In this document: positions 16,764 through 24,689 of the stretch, piece by piece | Layout: the number at the start of each line of letters is the position of its first letter | Position numbering within the stretch: the first letter of the stretch is position 1 | Source of the DNA: WQUF01 sp031549885 | GTDB taxonomy: Bacteria > Bacillota > Clostridia > Clostridiales > Clostridiaceae | DNA: 34,032 nt | Direction: 5' to 3' | Assembly (NCBI GenBank): GCA_031549885.1 | Contig: JAVBPD010000115.1 | Location: forward strand, 1 to 34,032 | The notes under the pieces: model-generated | Databases searched by the model: none | The model's input: only the letters and a program-made list of their open reading frames with translations | What the model was told of the DNA's origin: nothing | Position numbers and translations under genes: made by a program

Positions 16764-17542
16764 TTGATTTCAACTCCTAACTCCTTAGCAGTATCTCTAG
16801 CAAGAAAAGTGATCTTTGTTTTTTTAGAAACTAAAATTGTATTTTCTCCGCTATATACAGAATCAAGTATTTGACTCCTTGTTAGAACATTTGTACTTAT
16901 AACATTTGGAGAATTGTTGTTTGATATGCTTTCGTTAACTTTACTATCTAAGGAAACATTTGAATATAATTGCCCATTGCCACTTACAGGTTCTTCTTTA
17001 GGTGAAACAAAACCTTTATTAATAGAAACAAAGTTAACTCCAAAAGCCTTTAATGTTTCTATATTTTTAGAAATCATATTTCTATAATTAACATTTACAT
17101 TTAAAGAAATATTGCTAGCTTCACATCCTTCTTCAAGCACTGTCATTGGTATATTTTTTAAAATAGCATTAGAGCAAACATCAGAAACGCTAGAATCCCT
17201 TATCCCAAGGGAAATTTTAGTAAGTGAGTTAATACTAAGTGTAGGTATTATAATAGTGTCTACATCTTTTAATAAAGCACTGCTATTATTTATTTCACTA
17301 TTTAAAAATATTTTATCAATTTCTAAAATATCTTTAATATTATTATGATCAAAAGAATTCTCAAAAGAATGTGACAAAAAAACTTTTAAATTATATTCAT
17401 TTTTTAAATCTTTTATATATTCATATATCTTGTTTGAATACATTTCTGATCCTGTAAATATAACTAAAGCAAGCTTATTTTTCATATTTAATTTTTTAAT
17501 TATCTCTTCTACAAGAAAAGAAATTAATTCACGATTATTCAT
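16754..17542 (-). CDS. Flavoprotein-like BMC protein in the pduM position
   Basis: A 262-residue protein lying between eutJ-like and pduN, where PduM sits in Salmonella, but it is much longer than PduM (about 163). An N-terminal amphipathic segment (NNRELISFLVEEIIKKLN) is followed by a Rossmann-like region beginning LALVIFTGS near residue 25, resembling flavoprotein/HFCD-type proteins found in some clostridial BMC operons. A low-complexity S/N-rich linker at about 185-215 leads to a C-terminal tail, RSQILDSVYSGENTILV then FLARDTAKELGVEI, which also recurs at the ends of other BMC-associated proteins. Function is unknown. The family call comes from memory of motifs rather than an alignment. 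Confidence 0.6.
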   Translation of the reverse strand: MNNRELISFLVEEIIKKLNMKNKLALVIFTGSEMYSNKIYEYIKDLKNEYNLKVFLSHSFENSFDHNNIKDILEIDKIFLNSEINNSSALLKDVDTIIIPTLSINSLTKISLGIRDSSVSDVCSNAILKNIPMTVLEEGCEASNISLNVNVNYRNMISKNIETLKAFGVNFVSINKGFVSPKEEPVSGNGQLYSNVSLDSKVNESISNNNSPNVISTNVLTRSQILDSVYSGENTILVSKKTKITFLARDTAKELGVEIKCI

Positions 17543-17551
17543 AAAATCACC

Positions 17552-18379
17552 TCAAAGCTTAAGTTTTGAGCTTATAGCAATACCAAGGGGTGTAACATAT
17601 ATTGGTTCTTTAGGTTTAATTATGGTTTTCATTAATTCTTTTTCAAAAGTTCTTTCAAATTGTAAAAAATCTGAAGCTCCTCCAACTACATAAACTGTAT
17701 CAATATCGTAATTCTTAATATGCCTATTGACTATAGATGCCATTTTTTCAACCACTGGCTCTATAATTGGATAGATTTCCTTATGCTTTTTTTTGCTTAG
17801 TTTAATTTTTTCAGCTTCTTCAAAAGAAATTTTATAATGTCCAGCAATCACAAGGGACATGTGAGTTCCTCCTGTTGGTTCATCAGCCACATAGATAACT
17901 TTTCCATCTTCTAATATGCTAATTCCAGTAGTGCCACCTCCAACATCTACAACAGCACCATCTGTAATGTTTAATACAAGCGAAGCTGCTGTGGGCTCAT
18001 CAATTATATTATCAACTTCAAAATCTGCAGCCTCACAGACATTTTTTACAGCCCTTGCATCTTTTGCATTGGTCCCAGGTGGCACGGCACATGAAGTATA
18101 TTTTAACTCACATTTTAATCTATCCTCAAGTTGAAGTTTTAACCTTTTTACAATTTGTATAGCTCCTAAATAATCTACTACAAGGCCATCCTTTACCACA
18201 GAAGCAGCTTCTGTGGCTCCTGCTATTGGATTGTCATTTTCATCCAAAACAGCTATTGCAATATTTGCTGTACCTAAATCCACTCCAACCTTTAATTTTC
18301 CATCATGTGTAGCAAGAGTATCTTTATTTACTACTAATGAAAAAGAATTGACATATTCATTGATTTTAGCTAAATCCAT
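17552..18379 (-). CDS. eutJ: EutJ-like Hsp70/actin-fold ATPase
   Basis: A 275-residue ASKHA-fold protein of the EutJ family, usually described as a putative chaperonin of ethanolamine operons. The phosphate-1 motif GVDLGTAN is at 32-39, the phosphate-2 motif DVGGGTTG at 145-152, and the adenosine motif YVVGGASDF lies near the C-terminus. The open frame runs 28 codons further up, into the terminator hairpin, but GGGAGA correctly precedes the ATG at 18379, which gives the normal family length. It overlaps nothing and sits 9 bp before the flavoprotein gene. An EutJ in an otherwise Pdu-type operon is notable; a role in enzyme reactivation or assembly is inferred. Confidence 0.88.
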   Translation of the reverse strand: MDLAKINEYVNSFSLVVNKDTLATHDGKLKVGVDLGTANIAIAVLDENDNPIAGATEAASVVKDGLVVDYLGAIQIVKRLKLQLEDRLKCELKYTSCAVPPGTNAKDARAVKNVCEAADFEVDNIIDEPTAASLVLNITDGAVVDVGGGTTGISILEDGKVIYVADEPTGGTHMSLVIAGHYKISFEEAEKIKLSKKKHKEIYPIIEPVVEKMASIVNRHIKNYDIDTVYVVGGASDFLQFERTFEKELMKTIIKPKEPIYVTPLGIAISSKLKL

Positions 18380-18443
18380 ACCATTCTCCCTAGATCTTAT
18401 GTTTTGAACACATGATAATAAGTATTGTAAAAACAACATATAA

Positions 18444-18501
18444 TAAAAAACACCACAATACACATATTAATATTTACTTCCTAACATTATATATTGTGGT
18501 G
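18444..18501 (-). terminator. Intra-operon terminator between shell gene and eutJ
   Basis: On the minus strand CACCACAATA (18501-18492 side) pairs with TATTGTGGTG (18460-18451) through a perfect 10-bp stem with a 31-nt loop. Six T follow (18450-18445). It lies inside the operon, between the abundant shell gene and eutJ, so it should lower transcription of the distal genes. A separate 12-bp hairpin lies just upstream. Confidence 0.7.
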
Positions 18502-18505
18502 GATG

Positions 18506-18543
18506 TTTTATAAGCTATACTTTTTTAACTTTAGCTTATAAAA
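18506..18543 (-). promoter_or_regulatory. Second intra-operon hairpin upstream of the terminator
   Basis: TTTTATAAGCTA and TAGCTTATAAAA form a perfect 12-bp stem with a 14-nt loop, 28 bp past the shell-gene stop and 4 bp ahead of the terminator stem. It has no T-run on its 3' side, so it is not a terminator itself. It may protect the 3' end of the upstream mRNA or compete with the next stem. Confidence 0.5.
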
Positions 18544-18570
18544 ATATTCTATACTAAATAATAAATTATC

Positions 18571-18843
18571 TTAAAGCTTTGGAAGTATTTTTTCTGTATC
18601 TGTATGAGGTCTTGGAATTACATGAACAGAAACTATTTCTCCAACTTTTTGAGCAGCAGCAGCTCCTGCATCAGTAGCAGCTTTAACAGCTCCAACATCG
18701 CCTCTCACCATAACAGTAACAAGACCAGAACCTATTTTCTCATATCCAATTAATGTTACGTTTGCTGATTTAACCATAGCATCAGCAGCTTCTATTGCTC
18801 CAACTAATCCCTTTGTTTCTATCATTCCTAATGCTTCATTCAT
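18571..18843 (-). CDS. pduA: BMC-H shell protein, PduA/PduJ type
   Basis: A 90-residue hexameric shell protein with a single BMC domain, forming the flat facets of the compartment. The pore loop GYEKIGSGLVTV carries the K-I-G-S-G set typical of PduA and PduJ, which favour passage of 1,2-propanediol. The start MNEALGMIETKGLVGAIEAADAM is intermediate between the two paralogues, and the C-terminal HTDTEKILPK is more like PduA. It is the only single-domain BMC-H gene in the window, so it must serve both roles. It overlaps pduK by 8 nt and is followed by a terminator, consistent with strong expression. Confidence 0.95.
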   Translation of the reverse strand: MNEALGMIETKGLVGAIEAADAMVKSANVTLIGYEKIGSGLVTVMVRGDVGAVKAATDAGAAAAQKVGEIVSVHVIPRPHTDTEKILPKL

Positions 18844-19606
18844 TTTTAATATCCTCCTCTTTATTTAATTTACCTGTATAATGTATACATAAATTTCTAG
18901 GCTCACCTTTTTTTCTCATACAAGCTGGGTCATTGCATAAATTGCAAGTCACAACTTTTATATCCTCTGATTTAATATTATTATCATTAGACAAATTCAA
19001 ATCAGATTTTTCATGAAATTCAGAATCAATAACTTCTTCTTCTACTTTTTCTAAAGAAGGCTCTAAATCAATAGTTTCTTCTTCTACTTCCAAAGAAGGT
19101 TCTAAATCAATGATTTCTTCTTCTACTTCCAAAGAAGGTTCTAAATCAATAGTTTCTTCTTCTACCTCTTCCAAGGAAGGTTCTAAATCAATAGTTTCTT
19201 CTTCTACTTTTTCCAAAGAAGGTTCTACTAAATCAATAGTCTCTTCTACTTTTTCCAAAGAAGGTTCTAAATCAGATTTTTCATGAGGTTTTAAATCAAT
19301 AGCTTCCTCTCCATTTTTAGAAGATGCAAAAGGTGCAATCATCTTATCATAAACTTCCTTTGAAATTCTAGGTATTACCAAGCTTGAATATACTTTATTC
19401 ACCTTTTCACCTACTGCTTTTCCAGCACTTATTGCTGCATTAACTGCTCCAACATCTCCAACTATTTTTACAGTGATAAGGCCGGATCCCTTTGTATTTT
19501 CATATTCTAAAATCTTTATATTTGAAGATTTAGCCATTGCATCTGCAACTTCTATAGCGACTGCAAGCCCCACAGTTTCAATGAGACCTATAGCCATTTC
19601 AGCCAA
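18836..19606 (-). CDS. pduK: PduK-like shell protein: BMC domain, acidic tandem repeats and Cys-rich tail
   Basis: A 256-residue protein. Residues 4-85 are a BMC-H domain, and 114-195 hold six copies of a 13-14-residue acidic repeat, EPSLE(K)VEEETIDL, flanked by HEKSDL on both sides. The tail has cysteines C221, C224, C229 and C240 in a CNLCNDPAC...CIHY motif shared with Salmonella PduK and likely to bind a metal or Fe-S centre. The start is TTG at 19606: GGAGG at 19619-19615 is correctly spaced for it, and the MAEMAIGLIE result fits BMC-H starts. The upstream TTG of the frame lies on the ribosome-binding site, and the ATG at 19597 is too far. The long repeat is unusual for PduK. Confidence 0.88.
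   Translation of the reverse strand: MAEMAIGLIETVGLAVAIEVADAMAKSSNIKILEYENTKGSGLITVKIVGDVGAVNAAISAGKAVGEKVNKVYSSLVIPRISKEVYDKMIAPFASSKNGEEAIDLKPHEKSDLEPSLEKVEETIDLVEPSLEKVEEETIDLEPSLEEVEEETIDLEPSLEVEEEIIDLEPSLEVEEETIDLEPSLEKVEEEVIDSEFHEKSDLNLSNDNNIKSEDIKVVTCNLCNDPACMRKKGEPRNLCIHYTGKLNKEEDIKNE
19022..19267 (-). repeat. Coding tandem repeat inside pduK, six units
   Basis: Six units of 39 or 42 bp, encoding EPSLEKVEEETIDL-like peptides, at residues 114-127, 128-141, 142-155, 156-168, 169-181 and 182-195. Units differ by loss of one codon (K or E) and by few substitutions. Near-identity at the DNA level suggests recent copy-number change by slippage or unequal recombination, without breaking the frame. 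Confidence 0.9.
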
Positions 19607-19622
19607 AAATCTCACCTCCAAT

Positions 19623-19967
19623 TTATTTAAAGGGAATTCCTTTTACAAGCCTTGCGGCATTTGTACCAAGCTTTCTTAAATTTTCAATTTCATCATCAAA
19701 TTTTATAGTAAACAATGGTTTATTAGCATCTAACTTCCTATAATGCAGCGATATTAAACTAGAATTAACTCCAATTCCTACTTCAACTTTAGAATTTAAA
19801 GAAGCATTATATGAAAGCTTTATATCTGAAACCTCATCTTGAGGTGATAATTCAAAAGGTATTCCTTCTTCCTCAAGGCCAAAAACTATATGATTGATCT
19901 TTTTAATATCTTTAATTTTATTGTGATAAAATATTTTTACACATGGTATTTCATAATTAGCTTCCAA
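19623..19967 (-). CDS. pduH: Diol dehydratase reactivase, small subunit PduH
   Basis: A 114-residue small subunit of the diol dehydratase reactivating factor, which swaps damaged cobalamin out of PduCDE. It contains the fold's conserved NHIVFGLEEEGIPFEL and GIGVNSSLISLHYRKLD segments. It overlaps the pduG stop by 11 nt, as expected of coupled subunits. Its length is a little below the about 120-125 usual for DdrB. It ends 16 bp before the pduK start. Confidence 0.93.
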   Translation of the reverse strand: MEANYEIPCVKIFYHNKIKDIKKINHIVFGLEEEGIPFELSPQDEVSDIKLSYNASLNSKVEVGIGVNSSLISLHYRKLDANKPLFTIKFDDEIENLRKLGTNAARLVKGIPFK

Positions 19968-21789
19968 TTATATCACTCTTTTCATCATAGCTTAAGATCA
20001 ACCCAGTAGCTACGGCATTTCTTGGTCCCTCTGTTCCTCTAATATTTGCTCTTCCTGCAACTACGCCATATTTTCCAAGGGAACTAGTAACCATCTGAGG
20101 AATTTCAAAATCCATTGAAGAACCACCAACCAAAACAACATAATCAATATCTCTTATATTATTTGTTGGGCACACTTTATTAAGAGCTCTTAAAGCATTT
20201 GTTACAAATACTTTTTCCTTTGCTTCCCTTCGTATATTTCTCAATTTTTCTAATGTTATATCCTTTGGAATAGGTATCATTTCACCTTCCTTTAATATAA
20301 CAACTCTTGCAAATACCTTGGGATTTAAAGGTTCTTGAAAAAACTCTACTGAGCCATCTTCATGTCTTATATGAAATAAGCTTTCTGCTCTTGCTAGTGG
20401 ATATTTTTTTATGTCCTCAGCCATATCTAAATCATTAAGACCAAGTTCAGTATTGATGGTAAGCGTAACCATATTTCCTGCACCTGCTAAATGAATAGAA
20501 TGCCTGTTATTGTTTTTATCCATAAAAGATGCATCTGTAGAACCTGCACCCATATCAATAATTGCAATAGGTTTGCTTGATCCAGGAGTAGTAAGTGCTC
20601 CTAAGACTGCCATATCAGCCTCAATTCCACCAATTTCCACATGAATATTAAGTTCGCTCTCTATTAAGCTAGCAATCTTCTCCATTTGAAGTCTATTAGC
20701 TTTAACCATTGAAGCAATTCCTACAGCATTTTCCATAGAAAACTCATTTGCTAAAGCTCCTACTACCTTTTGAGGAACAAAAGTATCAACTGCAAGCAAA
20801 TCTTGAATTTTAATAGTATTTATTGGTTCTTCTGTAAGATTTGCCATTGTTTGCCTAACTTTCTCAAACATCCCACCGACATTTGTGCCAGATTCACCTT
20901 TTATATTATTCACTGGATAACAAATTTCAAGAGAATTCATTATAGCATCTGCACCGCTATCTACATTTACACTTCGTGAAATTTTATTTCCAATAATTTC
21001 AATTGAACCTGCTGGTATTATTCTTTCTTGAACATCTCCTTTTGGAGTCTTAATTACCACTGCAGATCTATTGCCAATTAATGCTCTTGCAATTGGTATT
21101 ATTAATTTTGTTTCCTCAGGAGTTAATTTAAATACAGTTGCAATTCCATATGGATTTGTTAAAGTTTCAATTACTCCCCCAACTGGAGCAACTTCTACAC
21201 AAGCAAGCATTCCTACAGGAACCTTATCAATAAGCAGTACTTCATCGATTATTGGTATTTTAATGTTTAATCTATTAGAGATCAAAACTCCGTCATCTTT
21301 TTGGACAATGGCAGCAACTATTTTAATTTTATTGTCTGAACTTGCATTTATTATTTTAGCAGCACCATCAAAATCTACATAAGATGGAATTATAACAATA
21401 TATGGTTCGTCATTTTTAGCTTTAAGTAAATCTTCAATTCTTATAGTTATACCAGTACCTATTCCAATTCCACCAGGAGTTTGCGGATTATGCCCAATCA
21501 TCGTAGATTCAGTTATAATAGTCTCTGTAATAGTCTCCATTGCCACATCCCCAATAACTGGAGCAGCCTCATTTATTCTAATTAAATCAACATCTGAAAA
21601 TGACATATTAACCTTTTCTAATGCGCTTTTTAAAGAAGCAATAATACCATGGATATTTTGTTTTGTTCCTTTAATTCCAGTTGTTTTTGAAATAGAACTA
21701 GAAAGAAATTCTACACCATTATTTGAAAATCTTGCAAGCGCAGTTTCTGTGGTTGCATTGCCAATGTCTATACCAGCTACTATCTTCAT
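19957..21789 (-). CDS. pduG: Diol dehydratase reactivase, large subunit PduG
   Basis: A 610-residue ATPase subunit of the reactivase (DdrA family), matching the length of characterised DdrA. It starts with the actin-fold motif VAGIDIGNATTETALA and has the second phosphate motif IIDMGAGSTDASF near residue 405. VVLVGGSSMDFEIP near 560 is the adenosine motif. With PduH it uses ATP to release inactive cobalamin from PduCDE. The ATG has GAGG a few bases upstream and lies 24 bp after pduE. Confidence 0.96.
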   Translation of the reverse strand: MKIVAGIDIGNATTETALARFSNNGVEFLSSSISKTTGIKGTKQNIHGIIASLKSALEKVNMSFSDVDLIRINEAAPVIGDVAMETITETIITESTMIGHNPQTPGGIGIGTGITIRIEDLLKAKNDEPYIVIIPSYVDFDGAAKIINASSDNKIKIVAAIVQKDDGVLISNRLNIKIPIIDEVLLIDKVPVGMLACVEVAPVGGVIETLTNPYGIATVFKLTPEETKLIIPIARALIGNRSAVVIKTPKGDVQERIIPAGSIEIIGNKISRSVNVDSGADAIMNSLEICYPVNNIKGESGTNVGGMFEKVRQTMANLTEEPINTIKIQDLLAVDTFVPQKVVGALANEFSMENAVGIASMVKANRLQMEKIASLIESELNIHVEIGGIEADMAVLGALTTPGSSKPIAIIDMGAGSTDASFMDKNNNRHSIHLAGAGNMVTLTINTELGLNDLDMAEDIKKYPLARAESLFHIRHEDGSVEFFQEPLNPKVFARVVILKEGEMIPIPKDITLEKLRNIRREAKEKVFVTNALRALNKVCPTNNIRDIDYVVLVGGSSMDFEIPQMVTSSLGKYGVVAGRANIRGTEGPRNAVATGLILSYDEKSDIIGS

Positions 21790-21812
21790 ATTTACCTCAT
21801 CAATAAAGGCTT

Positions 21813-22322
21813 TTAATCACCTTTTAACCTTTTTCTTTGTTCATATACTTCTGCAGCTTCTCTTATAAAATCACTGTTTATTTTTGCGTTATATTTATTT
21901 AATAATTCATCAGCAATGTCAATTAATTCTTGTTTTGTTGATTTATATGGTCTTAATGAATTATATATTTGAAGTACTCTTTCATCTGGGATAATAGTTA
22001 ATTCTGCCGCTCTTCTTAAATTCATTGCAAATGCTTTACGACCTGCACTCTCTGCAATTTGAGCTTGCAATTCTAATGTTTCTTTTGTAATTCTTACATC
22101 CTTTGCTGTAACTTCACCGCTCATAACACCGTCTAAAGTTAAATCATTTAATGTTTTGTTTGTAGGAGTCTTAACTAATTCAGGTCTTTTAGAAGCTAAT
22201 GGATAGTCGTTTACGGACAAAGTTTCAGCATTACAAGTGTTACATTTTGGCGAATTAGTATTTTCTCCCATATTTTTCAATACTTCGCTTATTATTCTTT
22301 CTAAAGTAGCTCTATCTTCCAT
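21813..22322 (-). CDS. pduE: Propanediol dehydratase, small subunit PduE
   Basis: A 169-residue gamma subunit of B12-dependent diol dehydratase. The conserved body begins at YPLASKRPELVKTPTNKTL and ends with EVYEQRKRLKGD. An N-terminal amphipathic helix (ATLERIISEVLKNMG) precedes a linker with an unusual CxxC pair (C27, C30), not something normally noted in PduE. The start ATG follows AGGAGGTG. It lies 19 bp after pduD and 24 bp before pduG. Confidence 0.95.
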   Translation of the reverse strand: MEDRATLERIISEVLKNMGENTNSPKCNTCNAETLSVNDYPLASKRPELVKTPTNKTLNDLTLDGVMSGEVTAKDVRITKETLELQAQIAESAGRKAFAMNLRRAAELTIIPDERVLQIYNSLRPYKSTKQELIDIADELLNKYNAKINSDFIREAAEVYEQRKRLKGD

Positions 22323-22340
22323 TATATAGCACCTCCTAAT

Positions 22341-22994
22341 TTAAAGAGTAACATTTAATTCTTCAGTTTTCTTGTGCAAATCTACATATTCAGTTTCTTT
22401 AATGTGTAAAAGTGCCGCTAAAGCTTGATATTTTGGTCTAGCCATTTGATCATTTCTTGTTGGTACAGGTGTAACCATTTCCCCTTTGGCATATTTTGCA
22501 GCATTTTTACCAATATTTCTATAAGTGTCTAAATCAACAAGTGGTGCTTGAGGGAATAATTCAAGATTGCTTAATAGGAATAGATCTTTTTGATGAATTA
22601 TAATTGTACCTTTAGATTGTAATCCTATTCCAATTCCAGAACCACTTAAATTAGCTGCTTCTTTTCCAATAAAAGCTACGTCAGAGGATCTGTGTACCCT
22701 TACAATTCTAGCTTTTAATCCTTCTTCTTCTATACCAGCTATTATTTCTTTTAATACCTTCTCATGAGGAATCCCAGTTATAGTCTTTGTTTGATATATC
22801 ATAAATGCAGGAGATATTCCAATAACCACTTCATCTTTTCTAAGTCCTTGTTTTGCTTCACCTTCATTTTTAGTCAAAGCGCCTAAATTATTTTGCGAAC
22901 TAGATGAAGGATTTAAATTCATATTTTCTAAATTTAGTCCCTTTAGAACTTCTTCTACGATCTTACGAATTTCATTTTCGTTAATATTCATCAC
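22341..22994 (-). CDS. pduD: Propanediol dehydratase, medium subunit PduD
   Basis: A 217-residue beta subunit that holds the base-side of adenosylcobalamin. The core starts at EVVIGISPAFMIYQTKTITGIPHE. Its N-terminus is an amphipathic helix (EIRKIVEEVLKGLN) with a P/S/N-rich linker, the form that targets diol dehydratase to the shell in Salmonella. GTG at 22994 and ATG at 22991 are both possible; AGGAGG is better spaced for the GTG. It lies 14 bp after pduC. Confidence 0.95.
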   Translation of the reverse strand: MMNINENEIRKIVEEVLKGLNLENMNLNPSSSSQNNLGALTKNEGEAKQGLRKDEVVIGISPAFMIYQTKTITGIPHEKVLKEIIAGIEEEGLKARIVRVHRSSDVAFIGKEAANLSGSGIGIGLQSKGTIIIHQKDLFLLSNLELFPQAPLVDLDTYRNIGKNAAKYAKGEMVTPVPTRNDQMARPKYQALAALLHIKETEYVDLHKKTEELNVTL

Positions 22995-23007
22995 TTAAAT
23001 CCACCTC

Positions 23008-24672
23008 CTAATCAATATCTTCTGGGCCTTTGGCATTTGGAATATTTTTAATCTCTTCCCATCTTGCATCTGAGATTCTATACCCAGTTCCTGGTCCAGT
23101 ATAATCATTTAGATCATTTACAGCACTAATTACATTGAAATCTTTATCAAATATTGCTGAAGTGTGGAGGTAATCTCCAGATACTCTTTGTTTTAATAGA
23201 TTGAATACATTTTGAGCTACATCGTTAAATCCTTTTTTATTTAATGCTTTAACAACATCTATACCAGTAATGCCTTTTTTCATCATTTCTTCAATTGCTT
23301 TTAAGTCTTCAACAACATTACGATCTGGCATATCCTTACTTCCATTAGCATATGTGGCAGCTTCAACTTCTTCGTCAGTAATTGGAGGAAGTCCTAGTTC
23401 ATCAAAAACTGCTTGAAGTGCTCTTGCAGCTTTGTTTCTGATCTTTATAGATTCGTCTTCTGATATTGGTCTTAATCCTCCATCAACTTTTAAGTCTCTT
23501 TGTATTACAAGATAATCATCATAATCATCAGTATCAAAGTTTGAACCTGCAAACATATTATCATAGTTAGGAGTAGCACTATATCCTGAGAAGATAAAGT
23601 CTGTACCTGGAACCATTTGCATTATAGTTCTAGCAGTTCTTCTTATGTCAGAGTGTGAGAATGTTTGGTCATTTCCTGATGCAACTTCTAAATCCATACA
23701 TTCTGTTATAAGGTTTTCTGCAAGAACAGCTCTAATTCCCGATGGAACAGCTCCTGGCACTCCTATACAGCTTATAGAACCATTTTGAAGCCCTTGAACT
23801 CCTGCTCCTCTGGTTATTAAGATACATTTTGCTTCCAAGTATAACATGGATTTTCCTTCAGCATTTCCCATCAAAACTTCTGAACCTGTTCCTGATGTAA
23901 ATCTCATCTTTAATCCACGAGAAGCATAAGCAGATGCTAAGAATGATTTAGACCATGGTGTATCATCTCCATCAACAAATACCTGTTCAGTTCCATATAC
24001 AGATACTGTTTCTGCATAAGCGGTAAGGCCTCTCATACCGAGTTCTAATTCTGTAGCTTCTTCAACTGCGCATTGAGTTAAAATTCCGCCTCTACCTGTT
24101 TGAGCACCAATTAATAGACCAAGTGCGTTAAATGGAGCATATCTAGCTATTCCAACTGTAGTTTCTTGCTCATCAAATCCTCTAATAGCAGCTTCAGCTG
24201 CATCTGCTGCAATTTGAACGCAATTATCTTTAACATTTGTTACATGGCATTGAATTGAAGGTGTTTTCCTAGCTCTCATCTTTGAAAGAGCCATCATCAT
24301 TTCAAGCACGTTCATATGTCCAAGTACTTCACATATTTTTGCTGGAGTCATTGCAGTTGTTAATGGAATAATCTCTGATCTTGGAACGTTAATATCGCAT
24401 AACATTCTAGCAAGCTTAACAGAATCCATACCCATAACTTCTTCAGCTTTTTCAATATTTATTGAATATTTTGCGATGAACCTATCAATAAAGTCAAAAT
24501 TGTCACAGCGTATGCCATCCATTTCAACTATTTTTCCGTTTTCAACTTTTATGCTTGGTTTTGGATCAATTGGGCTGTTCATAGCTACTAGCCCTTTTTC
24601 TATCCACTCTTTTACAAAACCATCTTGATTTACAGGTCTATTTGCTAGAGATTCAAATCTTTTAGATTTCAT
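23008..24672 (-). CDS. pduC: Propanediol dehydratase, large subunit PduC
   Basis: A 554-residue catalytic alpha subunit of B12-dependent diol dehydratase, the same length as the Klebsiella enzyme. With the ATG at 24672 (AAGGAG, 8 bp before), active-site residues fall at the Klebsiella numbers: Q141 and H143 (in QCHVTN), E170 (in DEQETT). The upstream in-frame GTG is on the ribosome-binding site and is rejected. The enzyme converts 1,2-propanediol to propionaldehyde, and relatives accept glycerol. It is not a glycyl-radical enzyme, so the locus depends on cobalamin. Glycerol dehydratase (DhaB) is the only real alternative; the Pdu shell genes argue for propanediol. Confidence 0.97.
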   Translation of the reverse strand: MKSKRFESLANRPVNQDGFVKEWIEKGLVAMNSPIDPKPSIKVENGKIVEMDGIRCDNFDFIDRFIAKYSINIEKAEEVMGMDSVKLARMLCDINVPRSEIIPLTTAMTPAKICEVLGHMNVLEMMMALSKMRARKTPSIQCHVTNVKDNCVQIAADAAEAAIRGFDEQETTVGIARYAPFNALGLLIGAQTGRGGILTQCAVEEATELELGMRGLTAYAETVSVYGTEQVFVDGDDTPWSKSFLASAYASRGLKMRFTSGTGSEVLMGNAEGKSMLYLEAKCILITRGAGVQGLQNGSISCIGVPGAVPSGIRAVLAENLITECMDLEVASGNDQTFSHSDIRRTARTIMQMVPGTDFIFSGYSATPNYDNMFAGSNFDTDDYDDYLVIQRDLKVDGGLRPISEDESIKIRNKAARALQAVFDELGLPPITDEEVEAATYANGSKDMPDRNVVEDLKAIEEMMKKGITGIDVVKALNKKGFNDVAQNVFNLLKQRVSGDYLHTSAIFDKDFNVISAVNDLNDYTGPGTGYRISDARWEEIKNIPNAKGPEDID

Positions 24673-24689
24673 ATTAAACACTCCTTCCT

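Noticed and set aside
18380..18463. Long N-terminal extension (28 codons) on the EutJ-like protein
   Set aside because: It would begin inside the terminator T-run and lacks a ribosome-binding site; GGGAGA before 18379 gives the normal family length.
19022..19267. Repeat array considered as CRISPR
   Set aside because: Units are in frame, without spacers, and encode a continuous peptide repeat within pduK.
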